From assembly GCF_030766935.1 (NCBI RefSeq), contig NZ_JASERL010000010.1:62001-126000 (forward strand): a DNA stretch of 64,000 nucleotides. The letters run 5' to 3'. Positions within the stretch are counted from its first letter, which is position 1. Every line of letters begins with the position of its first letter. Positions 60,066 to 64,000 of this stretch are shown one piece after another. The notes under the pieces are model-generated. The model was given only the letters and a program-made list of their open reading frames with translations. It made no database searches and was not told the origin of the DNA. Position numbers and translations under genes: made by a program. This DNA is from Streptomyces sp. KL109B. GTDB taxonomy: Bacteria; Actinomycetota; Actinomycetes; Streptomycetales; Streptomycetaceae.

Positions 60066-60643
60066 CGGCCGCCGTCCTGCTTGCGCAGGTAGTCGCTCAG
60101 CTCGTCCAGTTCGGCGCGGACCTGGTCGATGCGGTGCGGGGGCGGGGGTGCGGGTGCCGGGGTCGGTGCCGGGGTCGGGGTCGGTGCCTGGTTCTGTGGG
60201 GCGGGTGGGGGTGTGGCCATGGTCTGCGTCGGCATCGTGGGCCAGTGCTGCTGCGGGTGTCCGTATGCCGTGGTCGGGGTGGTCGGGGTGGTCGGCGCGT
60301 ACGGGTTCGGTGGGGGTGCGGTGCTGGTCCTACGGATGTCGTAGACGAGGAAGTAGACGGCGCTGCCGAGCGCGATGAGCAGCAGCAGGGCGAGGGCGAC
60401 GTCCGTGCGCGTGTCCTCTTCCGGCAGTGAGCCGACGATGCCGAGCAGGGTGACGCTGATCGGCAACGAGGCGATGGCCAGGGCCCAGTCGAGGGGCCTG
60501 TGGCGCAGTGACGCGATGCGGAACAGGGGGGCGCACGAGAGCAGGCCGCAGGTGAGCACGGACAGCGCAGGGAACAGCACCCGCAGGGTGATGACCGCGC
60601 CGTCGCTCTCGCGTCGGGGCGGCGCCGCGCCGGGCCCATACAT
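60062..60643 (-). CDS. Membrane protein coupled to a Ser/Thr kinase
   Basis: 193 residues. Three hydrophobic spans (about 17-40, 52-73, 80-100, the last ALALLLLIALGSAVYFLVYD) are followed by a Pro/Thr-rich cytoplasmic-type linker and a short helical end (VRAELDELSDYLRKQDGGR). The four-base overlap with the kinase gene and the order suggest a membrane anchor or regulator of the kinase. AGGAG lies nine bases before the ATG. Confidence 0.65.
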   Translation of the reverse strand: MYGPGAAPPRRESDGAVITLRVLFPALSVLTCGLLSCAPLFRIASLRHRPLDWALAIASLPISVTLLGIVGSLPEEDTRTDVALALLLLIALGSAVYFLVYDIRRTSTAPPPNPYAPTTPTTPTTAYGHPQQHWPTMPTQTMATPPPAPQNQAPTPTPAPTPAPAPPPPHRIDQVRAELDELSDYLRKQDGGR

Positions 60644-60796
60644 GGCAGCTCCTGGTCACTTGTCCGGGACGGGAGGCACGGCAATTCGTTTCGTTGCCGG
60701 CTTCTTCGAGCGTATAGGCGGACTCGGACAACGGGGTCGGGGTTGTACGTAACCGATGTCGCTCCGCTCACACCGGGTCGACCGGACGCGGCCGCT

Positions 60797-60822
60797 CCGT
60801 TCCGTTCCGTTCCGTTCCGTTC
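60797..60822. repeat. (CCGTT)n microsatellite
   Basis: Five tandem copies of CCGTT end in TCC. A five-base unit in non-coding sequence is prone to slippage. Confidence 0.8.
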
Positions 60823-60845
60823 CACCGAACCGGCGTTGCGGCCTC

Positions 60846-60993
60846 GGGGCTCCGCCCCGGACCCCGCGCCTCAAGCGCCGGCGGGGCTGGATTTGCCGGA
60901 CCGGCGTTACGGCCCCCGGGACTCAAGCGCCGGACCCCGCGCCTCAAACGCCGGCGGGGCTGGATTTGCCGGACCGGCGTTACGGCCCCCGGG
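60846..60993. repeat. Tandem array of the interspersed element
   Basis: A full copy at 60846-60887 is followed by a 34-bp unit (CTGGATTTGCCGGACCGGCG then TTACGGCCCCCGGG), a partial element copy near 60923-60961 and the same 34-bp unit again (60960-60993). The period is about 73 bp. An ACCGGCGTTGCGGC half-copy precedes the array at 60829-60842. It is more complex than the single copies elsewhere. Confidence 0.8.
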
Positions 60994-61219
60994 GCTCGAT
61001 TGCCCCACCCGCCTGTGGTGACCGGGTGTCGCCTCGGCTGTCGCCCACCGCCCTCCCCCGGAGGGGCAACCACGACTCCTCGCCCCTGGCGGTCGACGCC
61101 ACGCGCCTTGGGCGGCAGGGTGGGCAAGGCGGGCCCCGGTGGGGCGCAATGGCGGCGAGGGGGCCGGCCCCGGTGCAGGGTGAGGGCCCGGCGCCACGGG
61201 GGCCGGGGCACCGTACGGG

Positions 61220-63307
61220 TCAGCCCGGAGGGAGGGTGCCGGCGGTGAGGCCGTCGTGGAGGGCCTGGACCAGGTGTTCGCCGAGGCGGGCGGCGTGGCG
61301 GAGGGTGTCCTCGAAGGTGGCGAGGGACTTGAAGCGCTCGCCGTACTCGGCCTGTTCCGCCAAGGGGAGGCGGGGCAGCTGGAGGCGGCGGACGTCGAGA
61401 CGCGTGGCCGTGGAGGCGTAGCTGGACGCCTGCCGGTTGTTGGCGGTGGAGCGCAGGAAACCGGCGAGGAACCACGGGTCGAGCGCCCCCGGTTCGGGGC
61501 GCAGGAGGGCCAGGCCACGGCCGAGCGCGGCGCCCGCTGCCACCTCGTCGACGACGCGGACGGCGGCCGCTCCGCCCACCACCGGCACCACCACGTCCCC
61601 GACGTCGAGGATCACGGGCTCGTCGTCCGTGGTGTGGGCCCCTGAGGGCGCGGTCCCCGCCAGCACGTCATGGTCGGTGAGTACGGGTACGCGCGCGTGC
61701 CCACCCGCCCCCGAACCACCGTTGGTCGCCGCCGTACGCAGCGACAGCGCCCCCGCGCGCGCGAGTTCGCCGACCGTCGTCAGCGGCCAGCGCGGCGGCG
61801 AGACCACCGCGTCGGGGACAGGACCCGGAGCGAGCTTCATGGTCAGCCGCAGGACGTCGGCCAACTCCTCCCGTACGGAGGTCAGTTCCGCGGCCCCGCC
61901 CCCTGCGGCCGGCGGCGGCAACCTGCGCGCGGGCGCGAGGTCGACCTCGTCGTCGAGGAGGTCGATGACCGGCACGGAGCGGGCGAGCCCCGGCTGCTCC
62001 GCCAGCGACCCGTCCCGGTCGAAGGCGCGCCAGGCGTCGAGGACGGCGTCGCGCACCTCGCCCCACACGCGCTGCTCCCGTACGTCGCCGGTCTCGGCGA
62101 GCCCGGTCGTGTCGACGAGCAGCAGCTCGGGGGCGGTGGGTGCGCCCACGCCCGGGCGGCGCAGCACCCACAGGTGCAGCGGAATGTTGTTGGGCGGGAC
62201 GGCACCGGCGGGCAGCGCGATCACCGCGCGCAGCGCGCCGCGGCGCAGCAGGTCGGCGCGGATGCGGCGCCCGGAGCGGCGCGAGGCGACGGTGGGCGGC
62301 ATCAGGAGCACGGCGCTGCCGCCGTCCTTCAGGCGCGCCAACGCGTGCTGCACCCAGGCCAGTTCGGACTCGGTGCGGGCCGGGAGGCCGTACTCCCAGC
62401 GCGGGTCGTAGGCCAGCTCGTCGTGCCCCCAGCCGCGCTCGTTGAACGGCGGATGCGCGACCACCGCGTCGGCCCGTACGTCGCTCAGGGCGTCGGAGCG
62501 CAATGTGTCGGCGGCGGCGGTGCGCACGGCCGGGGCGTCCGCTCCGCCGTTGCCGTCGAGGGCGAGGCGGAGCGCGGTGAGCGCGGCGAGTTCGGCGGAG
62601 GCGTCCTGGCCGTACAGGGTGCGGCCGGGGCCCGGGGCGTGCGCGCGTACGGCGTCGAGGAGGGCGCCGGTGCCGCAGGCCGGGTCGAGGGCGGTGGCGG
62701 CCGGGCCCGCGAGCACGGCCATCAGCTCGGCGGGGCCCTGCGGGGTGAGCGTGTACTGGCGCGGGTTGGCGTCGAGGTGCCGGCCGAGCAGGAACGCGAA
62801 GGCGCCGCGGGCGCCCAGTTCGGCCGCGAGTTCGGCGGCGCCGCGCAGCAGCGGCACCGAGGGCAGCAGCTCGGCGGGGCGCGGTGTGGCGACTGCGCGC
62901 TGCGTGGCATGGCCGAAGCGCGGCGTGAGGACGCCTTCGAGGGCGGCCGACAGACGCCCCGTCAGATCCCGGCCGTCCTCGGTCGCGGCGAGCGCGAGCC
63001 ATTCGGTGGGCCGGTCGTGCACGAGCAGCAGGGCGCAGCCCGTGTGCAGGAGCGCGGTGACCGGGCCCGCGGGGTGCCCCGCTAGCTGCTGCCACACGCG
63101 CTCGCGCAGCGGGACCTCGGCGAGCTTGCCCTGGTCGCGCAGCCACTCCTCGACCTCGGTGAGCGCGAAGGAGGGGCTGGTCTCGGTGCCGCCCACGGGC
63201 TTGGGGAAGTCGGCGTGCCTGCGGCGCCAGTTGCTGACGGCGGCCCGCCCCACCCCGGCGAGCCGGGCGATCCCCGCGGCCGTCACCTCTGTCGCGTTGT
63301 CCTGCAC
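61220..63307 (-). CDS. HTH-N6 adenine DNA methylase with altered catalytic motif
   Basis: 695 residues. The N-terminal 70 residues are a helix-turn-helix (TAAGIARLAGVGRAAVSNWR). The methylase core has SAM motif I DPACGTG from D208 in ALDPACGTGALLDAVRAHAP. The catalytic motif, normally NPPF/Y, reads HPPF (H285) in VVAHPPFNERGWGHDELAYD. The C-terminal 250 residues resemble type I specificity-like or coiled target-recognition parts. No restriction or separate specificity gene is in the window. The Asn-to-His change makes activity doubtful. GTG start with GGAGGAG upstream. Confidence 0.78.
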   Translation of the reverse strand: MQDNATEVTAAGIARLAGVGRAAVSNWRRRHADFPKPVGGTETSPSFALTEVEEWLRDQGKLAEVPLRERVWQQLAGHPAGPVTALLHTGCALLLVHDRPTEWLALAATEDGRDLTGRLSAALEGVLTPRFGHATQRAVATPRPAELLPSVPLLRGAAELAAELGARGAFAFLLGRHLDANPRQYTLTPQGPAELMAVLAGPAATALDPACGTGALLDAVRAHAPGPGRTLYGQDASAELAALTALRLALDGNGGADAPAVRTAAADTLRSDALSDVRADAVVAHPPFNERGWGHDELAYDPRWEYGLPARTESELAWVQHALARLKDGGSAVLLMPPTVASRRSGRRIRADLLRRGALRAVIALPAGAVPPNNIPLHLWVLRRPGVGAPTAPELLLVDTTGLAETGDVREQRVWGEVRDAVLDAWRAFDRDGSLAEQPGLARSVPVIDLLDDEVDLAPARRLPPPAAGGGAAELTSVREELADVLRLTMKLAPGPVPDAVVSPPRWPLTTVGELARAGALSLRTAATNGGSGAGGHARVPVLTDHDVLAGTAPSGAHTTDDEPVILDVGDVVVPVVGGAAAVRVVDEVAAGAALGRGLALLRPEPGALDPWFLAGFLRSTANNRQASSYASTATRLDVRRLQLPRLPLAEQAEYGERFKSLATFEDTLRHAARLGEHLVQALHDGLTAGTLPPG

Positions 63308-63409
63308 CGCTCCGACTCCTCCCCGGACGTCTGTCCCGCCCACTGTGCGATCGACGATACAGACCCCCGCGTAAGAACCGCATTCACACCCGTGAGCAAA
63401 ACAAGTTCC

Positions 63410-63433
63410 GTGAACCAGGTTGACTCGGTTCAC
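63410..63433. promoter_or_regulatory. Palindrome between divergent genes
   Basis: GTGAACC and GGTTCAC are perfect 7-bp arms, 10 bases apart, between the methylase start (63307) and the DUF4190 gene (63520). It may be an operator for one or both. Confidence 0.45.
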
Positions 63434-63519
63434 AGACAGTGCTGTTATTGCCTCAGCCAACCGCCGGACATTCGGAAAGCCGGGGGGAGGTTGGCGTCTC
63501 TCATCACGGAGGAACAGCT

Positions 63520-64000
63520 ATGTCCCAGACCCAGCCGCCGCAGCAGTACCCGCAGTACCCGCCGTTCCAGCAGCAGCCGCCGCAGCAGGTCGCGCGCAAC
63601 GGCCTGGGCACGGCCGCCCTGATCCTCGGCGTCATCGGCGCCGTCTCGGGGCTGATCCCGCTGCTGTTCTGGCTGGCCGGGATCCTCGGTGTGATCGCCC
63701 TGGTCCTGGGCCTGACGGGGCGCGGCCGGGCCAAGCGCGGCGAGGCCACGAACAAGGGCGTCGCCCTGGCCGGCACGATCCTCGGCCTCGCGGCCATGGG
63801 CCTCGCGGTCTTCGGTGCGTACACGACGTTCAAGGCGGTGGACGACGCGGTCGACGAGCTCAGCAAGTCGGTCTCCGACACGAAGACCAAGGACACGAAG
63901 CCGGCCGGCTCAGACGCCAAGGGCAAGGACGACAAGGGCGGCGAGGACGGCAAGGGCGGCAAGGACGGTGAGAAGCCGGCTTCCGGCAAGACGCTCGCCG
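63520..64000 (+). CDS. DUF4190 membrane protein (partial, runs off the window)
   Basis: At least 160 residues, cut by the window end. A Gln/Pro/Tyr-rich N-terminal stretch (QPPQQYPQYPPFQQQPPQQ) is followed by two spans typical of DUF4190 (LGTAALILGVIGAVSGLIPL, then GVALAGTILGLAAMGLAVFG) and a Lys/Asp/Gly-rich outer tail. The ATG follows GGAGGA by seven bases. Confidence 0.75.
   Translation, partial: MSQTQPPQQYPQYPPFQQQPPQQVARNGLGTAALILGVIGAVSGLIPLLFWLAGILGVIALVLGLTGRGRAKRGEATNKGVALAGTILGLAAMGLAVFGAYTTFKAVDDAVDELSKSVSDTKTKDTKPAGSDAKGKDDKGGEDGKGGKDGEKPASGKTLA

Larger units (their letters stand above)
60644..61219. other. Intergenic stretch with repeats
   Basis: This 576-bp gap holds a CCGTT microsatellite (60797-60822) and a tandem array of the interspersed element (60846-60993). 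From 60994 to 61219 the sequence is GC-rich with no supported gene; the stop of the methylase gene is at 61220. Confidence 0.6.

Overview
The window is chromosomal DNA of a Streptomyces. It has very high GC, GTG and TTG starts, four-base GTGA/ATGA gene overlaps, a tRNA-Leu(UAA) gene (bldA) and many copies of a 43-bp GC-rich intergenic element. From memory, not from a search, the order of the conserved genes follows the S. coelicolor SCO3066-SCO3104 neighbourhood: sigI cluster, hut genes, cystathionine beta-synthase, thiolase, pobA/bldA, FtsX transporter, cfa, ndh, ppx, divIC, eno, rpf genes, CYP107U1. The core chromosome is interrupted by accessory blocks.

Layout. 0-5.9 kb: the SigI partner-switching module (prsI, arsI, sigI), an ECF-sigma/zinc-finger/transmembrane/ricin-lectin fusion protein and an anchored extracellular protein. 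6-11.4 kb: an accessory block with a winged-helix protein, an XRE/DUF397/ATPase trio, a PHD-PIN toxin-antitoxin pair and a large HTH/coiled-coil protein. 11.4-17.7 kb: histidine utilisation genes hutI, hutF and hutU with an M20 amidohydrolase, and a second toxin-antitoxin pair inserted between hutI and hutF. 17.9-28.5 kb: an amino-acid permease remnant, a four-gene Roadblock/DUF4388 operon, an NCS1 permease, a betaine/choline-type ABC importer, and a histidase-family lyase lacking the MIO triad with an RpiR-type regulator. 29-36 kb: cystathionine beta-synthase, an SGNH hydrolase, a thiolase, small unknowns and a Bax-inhibitor-1 protein. 36-37.5 kb: pobA carrying a frameshift, then bldA. 37.7-48 kb: a MacB/FtsX-type exporter, cyclopropane synthase, type II NADH dehydrogenase with an upstream Rex-type operator, and the eno-divIC-DUF501-ppx run. 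48-50.5 kb: two resuscitation-promoting-factor-like LysM proteins, the first behind a ydaO-type c-di-AMP riboswitch. 50.7-56.6 kb: an orphan serine recombinase with a transposase-like tail, a P450 (CYP107U1-like), and a large NTPase-like/Sel1-repeat protein with a collagen-like segment and an amyloid-type signalling motif. 56.6-64 kb: MazG, a SurA-like lipoprotein, a Ser/Thr kinase with its membrane partner, a repeat array, an HTH-N6-methylase with a changed catalytic motif, and the start of a DUF4190 protein.

The observations most worth a second look are: the STAND-like/Sel1 protein translationally coupled to the P450 (54150-56567); the lyase whose MIO triad is missing (26088-27578); the Roadblock/DUF4388 operon (18286-20488); the recombinase-transposase fusion (50724-52649); the methylase with HPPF in place of NPPF (61220-63307); the repeat element read in frame into gene ends; and the regulatory set of ydaO riboswitch, Rex site and bldA.
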